This document shows, one piece after another, positions 35,898 through 47,334 of a stretch of 64,000 nucleotides of DNA; position 1 is the stretch's first letter, and the number at the start of each line of letters is the position of its first letter. The stretch is from NCBI GenBank assembly GCA_910574455.1, contig CAJSYZ010000005.1, forward strand, positions 1,860,001 to 1,924,000, read 5' to 3'. The stretch is from Trichaptum fuscoviolaceum. Its lineage: Eukaryota > Basidiomycota > Agaricomycetes > Hymenochaetales > Trichaptaceae. The translations under genes were made by a program, and so were the position numbers. The notes beneath the pieces were generated by a model, which saw nothing but the letters and a program-made list of their open reading frames with translations, was not told where the DNA came from and did not search any database.

Positions 35898-38800
35898 ATG
35901 GCCTCGCGGGGAAATAATAATAGAGGAAGAGGCCGTGGCTCACCATTTAGAGGGCAATCATGGGCAGGCCAGAACTCGCCCAGAGGCCGTGGATCGTCAA
36001 CACCTAGAGGAGGAAGGGGAAGGGGACGTCCTGGTTACAACAACTTATCTCTGATTGATATCGATATCCAGCGATATGCGGATGGTACGTCGGCCTACGA
36101 GAACCGCATATGCCCGTCATTGGGTTGTTATGATTGAACTAGTTAATAGAGAACTCCGGAAACTCTGGATACAGCTCACCCTCGTATGGCTCGTTTGGAA
36201 GAGGGAGAGGTGGTTGGCGTGGCCGCGGTCGCGGAAGAGGTGCTGCGCCTTCTGTGCAGAACTACAAGGTCTTCGCACCGAATGCTAAACATGGTACGCT
36301 TCCGCCAAGACGAGAGGATGACCAGAATGCAAACAATAGTGGGCGGCCCAGAATACCTTCCAGAGGGTTGGGATCGTCGCGGTACACTGGAAATACCAAC
36401 GTCCCACTGTCGAATCTGCTAAATATCGATCGGCCCTATCTGAGGCCAATAATATTTGTTCCGGCCCAGTTGACCCCAGTACTATTCCGACGCGAGGAAG
36501 AAATAATAGAAGTTCCCGAAGTCATAGGTATGTGATTCAACACATACGTACTCCTCTTACTCTTGCTCACAACAGACCAGAAGAACCAGAGGACCATGTT
36601 CCTACAGCAGACCGTGTTGCTCGGGTATTCAGCCATTCAAAGCCTCCCGATCCGTCGTTTTTCTATTCCCCAGAAGATGACGTCTTCGGAAGTGACTCTG
36701 AACCCGTTGTCACCATTGACTTCAACTCAATGGGAAAGTTCATGGACGTCGTTTCACAACAGAAGGACGAACGGACTGATGCAGTGGAGCCACAGCCTGA
36801 AGTTCAGAATGAACTCGTTCCAGGAGCTATTGGGACGAGTATTTTTTCTGCCATTCAAGATGCACTATCAGTAAACAAGAAGTCAAGCACCGATTTGAAG
36901 GATGACAATTTTACGGTGGATACAACACTAAGAACCTCTACATCCCTTACGAAAAACAATTCTGGGCAGGTAGACGCAGAAGTTACTTCGACAGGACAAG
37001 TTGAAGTCGCAGGGGCTTCATCGCCACAACCGGACACTATTCGATCCACTGTGTCATCATCCCCTCCTCTCTTCGTTGTCGACCCGAACCCTTCCACTGC
37101 AGCTGATAGTGGCGATATCACTTTCACAGCCATATCAAATTCATCTCAGCCTCTTGGTACCGAAGGCCCTGGGTCCCCTGGGGACGACGAAATCATCGTG
37201 TACGAAGCCCCGAATCCTCGATCTGGCCGCGTCAGCCCTTTCGTAGCTTCTTCGTCCAGTACAGTTGAGAAACCGTCTGGTTCATCAAACACAGCAGGAT
37301 CGGTCAACTCGTCATTTATACTACCTGCGACAGCACCTCCTTCCTTCGACGAGTTCTCTTTCTCATTTGGTGCAATCGCCAAGGCTGCCGAGTCTAATCG
37401 ACAGTGTATTCAAAATGTCACCCCTCGTGCACGGAGGATTACGAAGAAACAGCGGCAGCTCATTCGCAAGCCTGGGAAGAGTAAAGCGAGGGGAGGATTC
37501 GGTGCATATGGCGCGATGCTTCAGGAAATACATTTACATGACGAAGAGAGCGATCTGACCAGTGAACGTCGGCAGGGATCGGATATTGACTGGGGAGATG
37601 CTGATTCCGATGTAGACAAGGTGTCGAGCAGCTTGGGTGCGATGAGCATCGATTCTAACATCGATCAGGAAGCATATAAGACCTTCGTGACCGGGATGAG
37701 TGGGGATGGGATGGCGCACACGCGAATTGACGACCTTGAGGATGCAGAAAAGTTGAGAATAGAGGACGAAGAGGATGAAGAAGAAGGAAGCGAACAAAGC
37801 GGAGATGACAGTGGATTCGATGAAGCAGTAGAAGTTGAGGAAGCTCTGTTATTCGCTGAAGAGAAGGATTCGGAAGGGTTGGATGACTCCGATGAGGACA
37901 TTTCTTCCGACGAAGACGAAACACCGCAACGGAGCTTCCAAGCCCGTCTGGCGAGAGTACGCTCCCGGGATGCGAAAGGCAAGGCTAGAGAGGCGGCACA
38001 AGAAACTTTACGCGCTGACTTGCTTACTGTCGGTTTGCAAAATCGCCTACAAAATTTGCGCACCACCGATTCCGACGACGACGATATTGACGGTGACGAG
38101 GCCGTGGAAGATTCTGATGACGACGATTACGAGGCATATGGAAAACAACTCACTTGGGCAGATCGTGATGAAGAATTCATTGCTGGCATACATGTATGTG
38201 GTATTTATGTTCAGACGTCCGATGATTCTGATCTCTCGATTTAGGACATTTTGGATGAAAACCAGCATTTATTATCTAGCCGAGATCGTAAACAGAAACG
38301 GGCTGTGTTTCAGGCTGTGCGCAACGGAAGCTTCAGTACCTCCCCAGCACCCAAAAGTACGAGTGCCATACATTCAAAGCATTCTCTATTAACACATGTA
38401 TCATCTACACAGAACGCGATTATGTGGCTCAACTTCCCCCTGAGCTACGAGAGCAATGGGAAAAGGACCGCGCCCGGAAAGCCGAGAACAAGGCAAAACG
38501 CGCTCTTGCTCGCCTTGCAGTTGCGGCAGACCCCTTCGCTCCCCACAAAGGCGGGAAGAAAGGCCTCAAGGCCATGGTACGCGCCTCCCGACTTGAACCC
38601 CCGACTCCGAACACAGACTCGGACGGTCCTTCTTCCTCACGGATTTTCGACCCCGACTCGCTCGTGCGGCAGATCCGCGCGTTTGTAACCAATTTGGGTG
38701 GGCCAACGTCGATGGCGCTGCCGCCGATGGACAAGGCGGCGCGCGCGAAGGTGCACGAGATCGCGCTCGCGTTCAAGCTGAAGAGCGTAAGCAAGGGCAA

Positions 38801-39173
38801 GGGTGCCGCGCGTTATACGACGCTGCAAAAGACATCGCGCACGCTGTCGGTGGGTGGTGTGGACGAACGGAGGGTCACGCGTGTTGTCCGGGGAATGGGC
38901 GACTGGAGTGGGTCTGGCCGAGGTGGCGGAGGTGGAGGAGGGGCGCCTCGACATAGAGAAGGCGATGAGATAGGGAAGGAGGCGCCTAAGATTGGCGAAG
39001 GTAATATCGGATTCAAGATGTTGTCGACGATGGGATGGACAGAAGGCGATAGTATTGGCGTCTCTGGTGGTATCGACGCTCCTATCACTGCGATCATTAA
39101 GAACTCCAAGCTCGGCCTCGGGGCATCGCGTAGTCAAGCAAGCAGCAAAGCGGACCGCAAAAGCAGATATTGA
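35898..39173 (+). CDS. SQS1: SQS1-like R3H and G-patch protein
   Basis: Likely a cofactor of the DEAH helicase Prp43 in ribosome and spliceosome turnover. The N-terminus is RG/RGG-rich (NNRGRGRGSPFRGQS). A long acidic, Ser-rich disordered region contains FSHSKPPDPSFFYSPEDD and several Asp/Glu runs. An R3H domain follows, with the R-xxx-H in ARAKVHEIALAFKLKS. The C-terminal G-patch has NIGFKMLSTMGWTEGDSIG and ends NSKLGLGASR. Five exons. The junction at 36527-36580 needs an AAG acceptor to keep the frame. The order of domains matches yeast Sqs1. It is divergent from the MLKL-like gene across about 520 bp. Confidence 0.85.
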
Positions 39174-39488
39174 GCCCATTCGTACACACCGCATACGATC
39201 TTCCATAGGAATAGACATAGTGAAAAACGTTTTGCCTTGTATTTGCTACATGTTCGAAAGTTGGAATAATAAGATAAAGTCAACACGAAAGTGAAACGTT
39301 GACAAGAAACTGCGAAGATATACATGCGTGTGAAAGCCGAAGTGTAGTCCGGACGAAGAGTTATAGAAGGCAGTAGGAACATATTATTGCTACGACTATT
39401 AGAAGAAAAGAAGAAGGCTGAAGACTGAATAGTCGATTCAATAACTTATTGGACAGATACCCAAATTTTCAAGGAGCGAGGAAAGCGG

Positions 39489-42394
39489 TCAGATATCGTC
39501 CTCCGGGTCCCACCTGGTGATCTTGCTGACCGGCCGGTAATAATACTGTTTGTGCTTTTTCGTCTCATTTCGCTTCTTCGGCATCATCTCCCTCAGGAGA
39601 GTCGCCCGTTCGACGTCCCAATCTTTCTCCGGAATGTAATACCATTGTGGCTCGAGCGGTTTGTCCGCTGCATCGAGACCTTGTCGATCTATTCGACCAA
39701 AAACCACATGCGACCGGAGCACGGTATTGATAAGGTCAAGCCAAACGTCGTGACTACGCCGACCATTGAGGTGGGGATTCTCTCGCAGGAGCTCGCGGAT
39801 AAGTGACGAGGCCGGCATTGAAGAGGCACGGGCGAGTGCCATTGCCTGGATGAGGAGCCCGCAGACTTCATCCTTAGCGTCTTTGTCCGGGTCTTTATTA
39901 GCGTCCCGTCCGGAAGAGGCGTGGAGAGTGTCTACTGCTTCGTCCAGATCTGAGGGACAAGTTGACGAAGCTCGACTCGACATAGCTGAAGCGGAGGCTC
40001 GGGAGGCTGTGACACGCACATTTCCGCTCATAGTACCTGACGTCGAATCTTCTGCTTTCCGGGTCCTTCTCTTTTTAGGTTTTGGAGGTGCGGCGTCCGA
40101 GGAACACGAAGGAGAGGATAATCTTGAACGGTTAGCAACCTCGACTTCTTCGCGGAGACGTTTCTTCCGCCCTTTCCGCTCGCCCATAGACTTCGACTTC
40201 CCTACACTAACGCTCTCGCCATCTCTGGGTCCCGAATTCTCTTCAGGCACTTTGGGATTAGCTTTCACACCCGACCCCTTCATTTGTTCCTTATCCTTCC
40301 TCCTCGTGTCCAACATCTTCGGCGTACTCCGCCTCGGCTTCACACCCCTAGTGGCCTCCAATGACTCTAGCGCTCGCGTATCATCACTAACACCATTCCC
40401 GTACTCCTGACGATAGTCCTTCGCAGGTCTATTACCTCGGCTTCGTGTATAGGAATCTTCTCCGATGGGAGATGGGGACGTGCGAGACTTTACGTTCGAA
40501 GATGAAGTAGAAGGGCCGGGAACGGGACTTCGACTTTGCCGAGACGTAGGCACACGAGACTTTTCTGTCACTCTTGAGACACTTTGCGTCTGGATAGTTG
40601 TGTCATTTTTGTCTTCATCTGGTGGACTTGACGAGCACCGTGATCGCGCTATCACCGCTACCGAATCCCCCGGACTATCTAGTTTCTCGAAGTGAAAGTC
40701 CGGATCAAAGGCCGAGTCAACCGGCGATGTGAGCGGAGACGATATGGGCGTTAATGTGCTGGAGAATGTCGAAAATGCAGCTAACGAGCGCGTGTCCGAA
40801 TCATCATCCCTTTCGTCAGTGACATCCTCCGCATTATCACGATCCAGGGTCGCGGTGGACACCGCTACTGACGCCGGGTTATTATCGACATCTCCGCATT
40901 TGAGAGTTTCTGGTAGAAGATCCTTCCGTATGCATATAGTCTCGAGCGAAGTGATTTCTGCCTGTACCACCGCGGGGGGCATAGCCGCCTCACAAATAGT
41001 GATATGAGTTGCAGGCTCGACCCTTTCTTCTGAGTGGTCACAGATATCAACAGCCAAGATCTCGTTCTCGTCCGGCAGCACAGATAATGTTATCGTGGTC
41101 TCGGGACGAGGCTTATCGCAGATGTTTATTTCTTCCGAGCTCGATAGTTGCTTGTCAGCGCAAGCTATCGCAGGTGATTCAATAATTTCCCGGCTTGGCG
41201 ATTCTTCCACGAGGTTAGAGATCTTCTGGAGTTGGATCGCCACATCACGAACGAAAGTGCATACGAACAAGGTAAAAATCAGAATAAGATAGGAGGAGTG
41301 AAAAGCAAACGCACAATGACATCAGCATCAGCAATGCAGTTTCCTCCTTTGGTTTCGGCGGAAAACAAAAATCGAATATCTTCACGACGCATATATGCAT
41401 CTTCCTCATCTCGTCTTGACCCTTTCCACTCTTGCTCAGGTAATGCCGAAGTAGAAGTCGGCGAAATAACTAAGGGCTGAGGCAAGATCGATACATCGAT
41501 CATTTCTGCCACCAGTTCTGCTTGAGTATGGCTTTCCCTGTCATCCGGGGTTAAGTCGACAATGGGAGTCTTGAACTTGTTTGCGACAGGAACGGAATTT
41601 CGGTCAGCCTGTACGGAGGCAATGCGCACTTGGCGACTAAGATCAAGGAGTGCCGCTGCGATGTCGATGTCCACATCCATGTCAGTGTCTCTATCACAAT
41701 CCTTAGAGTCGACCAGGACATCCATATGCTCTAACGCTTGAATGCCGCCTCCCAACTCCAGACCGGCTTCCCCTGGTGACCCCTCTCGTATCTTGATTTT
41801 GTTCGGAACCAAGTTGTACAAAGTAGGAGAGTCGCCCCCGAGGCTGAAAGTATCGAGATCCTCTGAGTATTCTGAAGTATCCATATCAGACATGAGAGTC
41901 GGTGCAGATTCACTCGAGCCCCTTCGGTGTGAAGTTAGGGAGAGTTCGCGGGTAAACTCGGAGTCGGTCGGCGATGATTGACTGGAACAGACTTTGGCGA
42001 TCGTAGGAGCGGTGCGCGGTTTGTAGGGAAATCCAGGGCCGTAATTGAATGCAACATCCCAGAAGTGTTTAGAGCGCGGGCTAGACACTCTGGAAGAGGT
42101 CATGATGATTGGGTCGGACAAGGGAGAGGAAGGCGGTTCGGGGGTGTATAGAGAGCGCGGCGGGCTGCTGCTAGAAGGACCAGCTGAGGACGAGAGGCAA
42201 GGCGAGTGGGGAATGGACATGGGATTAAAATGTGTATTGAAATTGGACACGGGAACAGAACGACAAGAGTAGGGCGCTGCACGATGCGCCATCTCGAGCT
42301 CGCTGCCCTTGATGTCTACGATGGAGGACGTGTAGTGTACGTCGTCGGCGCCCTTGCGTCTGAGCTTGAGTGGCAGCTGGGGCGTGCCAACCAT
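39489..42394 (-). CDS. Large disordered protein with conserved C-terminal domain, probably nuclear
   Basis: Two exons are joined by a GTGCGT..CCAG intron at about 41315-41230. The start at 42394 (MVGTPQLPLKLRRKGADD) is preferred over the more upstream in-frame ATG. Most of the protein is Ser/Pro/acidic and disordered, with basic runs such as ERKGRKKRLREE and PPKPKKRRTRKA, which look like nuclear-localisation or DNA-contacting segments. Only the last 130 residues appear folded: GLLIQAMALARASSMPASSL, SHDVWLDLINTVLRSHVVFG, WYYIPEKDWDVERA and KQYYYRPVSKITRWDPEDDI. I do not recognise this domain. A chromatin or transcription role is only a guess. Confidence 0.75.
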
Positions 42395-43500
42395 GTAATG
42401 CGCGATGGGCGGGGATGGTGGAGGATGGGAGTCAAGAACGAAAGGGAACGCATCCGGGCGAAGAGCGAAGAGGGAAAGAGCCAGCGAGTCCACGTGAACC
42501 AACACAACAATCCAGCGTCGCGTATCTCCGGTCCGCACACGCGTCATATCGCGCCCCCACGTGACTTTGCGCTCAGTCCTTCTAGTCGTCATTCAGTCCT
42601 CCAGCAGAGCTGCCCAGGTTGTAGATGTTTGGCGACAACCGGAGATCTACCGCAAGCTGCCTCAGATGACATCGCCAGCGATAAGGTTGGGTGCTGAGGC
42701 GATGTTCTCATCACAGCGAAGAGCGGAGCACTGAGGTCAGCAGAGATGATGTCGGAAGTCTTGTTAGCCAACATGCCTCAATTGATGGCGAGAATTGCTC
42801 ACTCAGAACAGCTCGTTGAGCTTTCCAAACCGCAAGAATCTCTCGTGACGACGTCGAGGAAGACACGGCGCAGACAGAACACCATCAACTGGTATTACGT
42901 AGGTGTATGTAACCTTTACCATGGGCATATTGTGCCGCGCACTGAAGGACATGGCCTTCCGACAGAACTGCAGTATAGCTTGTATTATTCGATGGCCAGG
43001 GTTGACGAGATGGAAGGTATGCATCATGCAGAGTTGAAGACCATGACTAGGGCTGGACCATCGTGCGGCATAGCGCTCACCATCACTCGTTGAGTGAGGA
43101 GCAAGGATGCGAAAGCGAGTTGAGTACACCTTTTCGGCGACAAGAAAGGTTTGTAAAGAGAAGAGCAGTAGATGGTGCTGGTGGGCGTGCAGAGGTCGAC
43201 AACGAGGACAAGAATGAGCAGCGGCGCTGTGAACAGAGAGGATGACGATAAAGAGGTAGTTCGGCAAGACGGACCGTAACAAGGCACAGATTACAAAAAA
43301 TAGATGATATTCCCACGGCTATAGTGCCGCCATTCTGAGCTTATCTGAGTGTCCTAAATAGGCAGGAAGGGGTAGATGAGCAGCCAGAGTGTACTCTTGC
43401 GTCCACGCTGCCTCTCCTCATACAACGAGCCCCCATCTTCCAGTCCTCTCCGCCGTCAGCGTCAACGACGACGACGCCTTTCCCATCGTCACTACCGTCG
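42395..43500. other. Divergent intergenic region, no confident gene
   Basis: Overlapping frames on both strands (42746-43093 plus, 42803-43282 minus) have no recognisable domain. It most likely holds the 5' regions of the two flanking genes. Confidence 0.5.
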
Positions 43501-46500
43501 ATGCCGATGAGCGAACATCTGTCTCCCCCGCCCCTTCCTCAGTCGCACTCGCAGCCACCTGCGCCCTCTGGTTTAGGAGCAGGATTAGCCTCGGGTTCGG
43601 CCTCGCCAATCTATCCGAATTCAAGTGCTGCGAAACGCAAGCGTGTTACCAAGGCCTGCCTTGTCTGCGCAAAGTCTCGCCGGAAAGTACGTTTATCAAA
43701 GCATATCTCATGCGATCATTAATGCTGACCGGAAACGGTTCAATCACTGCGGACATCTTCTCTTGTGTCCTGCGCATTGATGATACAGTGCGATGGCATT
43801 CAGCCTTTCTGTGGCACATGTCGCACACAAGGCGCGCAGTGCGCATGGTCGGACATCCCCACGCGTCGCGGGCCGCCTAAGGGATACCGACGGGGTGCAG
43901 CAGACCCGAACTCCCTCATCCCCAAGATCGGAAAGATTCGCGAACACGTCCAAGCATTGCAGCTTGCTTATGGCGACCGAGTCGTCCTTGACGAGCTTCA
44001 CCGCGCCATCTTCGGGGCCGGATGCATCTGTCCCAACTTTGGCTCGGGTTCCGCTGGAAGCTCAGGGTTGGGGGGCCGTAGTGGGAGTGTTGGACATGGT
44101 CATTCGTCGGTCCCAGCGACCCCGAGTACGATGGCGGACATGCGGCATGATCCGGGCGGGTCAGTAACGTCCGATGGCAGTGTAAGGGATGGAAAGACCA
44201 AAAGCGAATGGAGCCAGGACGAGCATGATGGTGCGACATTGGCATCATATCTATGTATCGTGTCAGTTAGCTGATAGTATTTCTCCGTATTGCAGAAGAC
44301 CGCACGAACTCCGATCTCGATGAGGGCTCTTCTTCCGGACTTGCTTTCCTCGCTACTTCGATCCGATACATGCACACCGACGCCCGAGGTGGAAGTGGGC
44401 CCCTCACGCCCGTGTCCGATGGCGAACGGCTACCCCTGGAGAAGTACTCACCATGGGCCGTTCACAACAACAGACTGGAGCAGCATCCTTTGCAGCGCCG
44501 CAGGTCGAGTGCGACAGCTGTGAACGCGCACATCCACCCAAGCCCGGCTGAAGTTGAAATTCTCCTGAAAACGTATTGGACATCGATCCATCCGGTAAGC
44601 CATCAAATTTTGCGAAGGTATCGGCAACTTACTCACAAGAATTTCAAATTCTAGCATTGGCCAATCCTCTACAAACCCTTCTTCGATGCGATTTCGATAT
44701 TCCACATCTATGATTCAGTCCCGCTCGCACTTCTCTATGCTATATACTGCCTATCCTCGCGGCTCACGCCTACGCCCGAGCTCAATGCACAAGTGGCTGA
44801 AACCTACCGCCGTCAGGCTGAAGAGGAGCTCACTGCAGAAGGCGCTTTCCGGTCTGACATCAACTCATGCACGACGCTCTTCCTCCTCAGTCTCTACTAC
44901 CAGGGCGAGGGAAATCAAAGACAGGCATGGGTCACTTGTGGTACGTACTCTTCATTTACAGTTTGTTATGAATCGCATCGCTTCCCTAAACGGTTCTCGG
45001 GGAAATTAGAAGGCGTCACTGATTCATCGTTTCATAGGCTTTGCCGCAATGATGTCGCTGGACCTTGGGCTGCACAAGTCAACTGGAAATTACTCTTTAG
45101 TCGACCATGAGCGTCGCGTCCGAGTGTTTTGGAACATCTACGTTTACGAGAAGTCAGTAGCGCTACCATTTATCGAATCTTGTTTTCTAAATATCACATT
45201 TATAATTACGGTAGAATTCTTGCGGCCGAAATGGGTCGGCCGGTGATGATACGAATGGTGCATTGCGACCCGGTACGGCTTTCGGAAGAGCAGTCAGACG
45301 AATACGAGACAGTGGTACATCCTGCAACTGGCACAGCAGTGCGGCCGTACGTAAGTAGCTCCATTCATTCTGTAGCTTGGCTTCGAAGAACGGTGTCGCA
45401 CGTTCAACGAAACCACATTGCATCAATTCTCCTGCAAATTTGACTGATGCATATTATACTTTTAGACCATTTCGATATTCAATGCTTCGGTCGACCTCTT
45501 CAGGATTTTTGAGAGAATACTCAGCTCGGTGCACACAGTACCTTCTCCGACGACAACACGTGCTCAGCGAGAACGGCAGGTAGCTGAACTCGATCGTGAG
45601 CTTGAGGAGTGGCAGCAGTCTCTCGGGCAGAGATGCAAGTATCCGAAGAAAGACGACCGGCAGCCAACACGGTCGCTTTATCTTACACACGCGGTATGTC
45701 ACAGGTTTTATGCGTTTATATATCCTATCATTCTTCAGCACTGGCAGGGTTAGACATCGGCTCACTGTCTAAATTGATGATTACTATATCTACTTCTGGT
45801 TCTCCCGTCTGAGAAGTATTATGGTAGCTGACGATTACCCCTTCTCTTCCTTCCCGGGTGTTCTCTCTGGATGCCATCGCATTGGGCAATGTAGTGGTAC
45901 CACAATGCAATGATTCTATTGCATCGGCCTTTGATTTCGCGCTTCCGTGCTGGCCATCCTTTCGTCAGCAATCTTCATCACCGCAAGGCAACCGAGCATG
46001 CGAATCGTCTTGTAGATCTTATGGCACAATTCGCTGCAGGTCTCAACATCGAAACGGTGAGCACATTTACATTTAGTTTTTGTATGTAGGTCCCACCCTC
46101 CCATTTCGCTTTCGCTTATTCCTCTATATTATCCGTATGGGTCGGTCAATGCGTCGATCCTTCGGTTAATCTCCCGTCTCGGGATTATAAAGTAGAATGT
46201 AGCACACATATTATCATCTTAGGAAATGATCAGCAAGATTATAGAGTCGCTTACTGTGTTTACTGTCATGCTTTTGGTTTCGATTTATCCATTCAGCTCC
46301 CGCCGAATGACGCATACCTTATATTCTCGGCCGCGATTCTTCACGTCTTCAACCTCACGCTCAGCGACAAATCGTTCCGGGAGCAGGCGCGTCCACGTTT
46401 AGAGCAGTGCATAGAATGGTTGCGGGTAAATACCTCCTTGTTCCTGATCCAATCACAGGATAATTTTCAACTGATGTTCCAATGTCTGCCAACGCATTAC

Positions 46501-47100
46501 AGGACCTAGCGGGAACCTGGTCGGCAGCTTCCCAGCACAAGTCATTACTCGATGCCTGTGTGTACTTCCCCCTTTTGTCGACACGCTGATCATACTAACT
46601 AAGCGATTGTTTTAGTCTCCCAGGTCGCCGCAAATACGATAAGCCATACCCTCTCGCCGACGTCGTCGAATTCGATGAGTGCGTCACCACCACAGCAAGT
46701 GCAACAGCAGCCTCTTCCGCACAACCAGCCGTACACTACCGGCCCACCGGTGGCTGCGACTGGCGTTCACTATGTCTCGCAGCCGGAATACTCGACGGAC
46801 CACGTCGCCGCTGGGCCCTCAACGGCGGATATGTCTGGTGCACACGTGCATCACCATCACCAGCAGCCGCAGCACTATGCTCCGGAAATGGAGCAGAACA
46901 CCGCTGCGCCGCAATTATTCTCGATTGAAACTTACTATTGGAATGACTTTCAGGCTGCCGCGACGTACGGTCAGCATGTCGGGGGCTATTATCAACAGCC
47001 TCAACAAAACCCGAACTCATATCCTGCAGAGGCATCGGGCGGCGTTTACAATAGCATCGTCCAACATCTTCAGCAAGAGGATCCTAGTCGGATGCAATAG
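43501..47100 (+). CDS. Zn(II)2Cys6 transcription factor with fungal-specific regulatory domain
   Basis: DNA-binding regulator. The zinc cluster is split by an intron: ACLVCAKSRRK, then CDGIQPFCGTC and RTQGAQC, giving Cys spacing 2-6-6-2-6. A basic RRGPPKGYRRG linker and a dimerisation-like helix (IGKIREHVQALQLAYG) follow. The fungal_trans domain includes HWPILYKPFFDAI, CLSSRLTPTPELNAQV, GFAAMMSLDLGLHKSTGNYS, VFWNIYVYEK, ILAAEMGRPVMI and MILLHRPLISRF. A roughly 200-bp intron between THA (about 45690) and WYHNAMILLHRP (45894) is needed, and a further one of about 240 bp ends before LPPNDAYLIFSAAIL. The C-terminal 170 residues are Gln/His/Pro-rich, a likely activation region. Target genes unknown. 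Confidence 0.85.
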
Positions 47101-47334
47101 ACACTTGTACCTATTTTCGCACTCCATTCAGCCCTTTCTTATTTTTACTTTTTCTGTTCTGGGGTTTTGTTCATGTGAGTTGGTTTGCACATAGACTGGT
47201 CTTTCTCCCCCTTCGTATGCTTGATTATTCTGCTTAGCGCCTGCTTTGTTTCTATCGCCTCTTATATGCATCCTATAGACGTAGTGAATACGTTTATACA
47301 CAAAACATAATTCCCAACGTGTGTATGATTAGAG

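Noticed and set aside
36563..36874. Alternative frame following the first CAG acceptor in the SQS1-like gene
   Set aside because: Using that acceptor leads to a premature stop; the AAG acceptor a few bases later keeps the long acidic frame open.
39766..40410. 214-residue plus-strand frame
   Set aside because: Lies opposite the Ser-rich coding exon of the minus-strand nuclear-type protein and has no domain of its own.
42746..43282. Overlapping frames on both strands between divergent genes
   Set aside because: No recognisable domain, no splice-supported extension and overlap of opposite frames; best read as intergenic.
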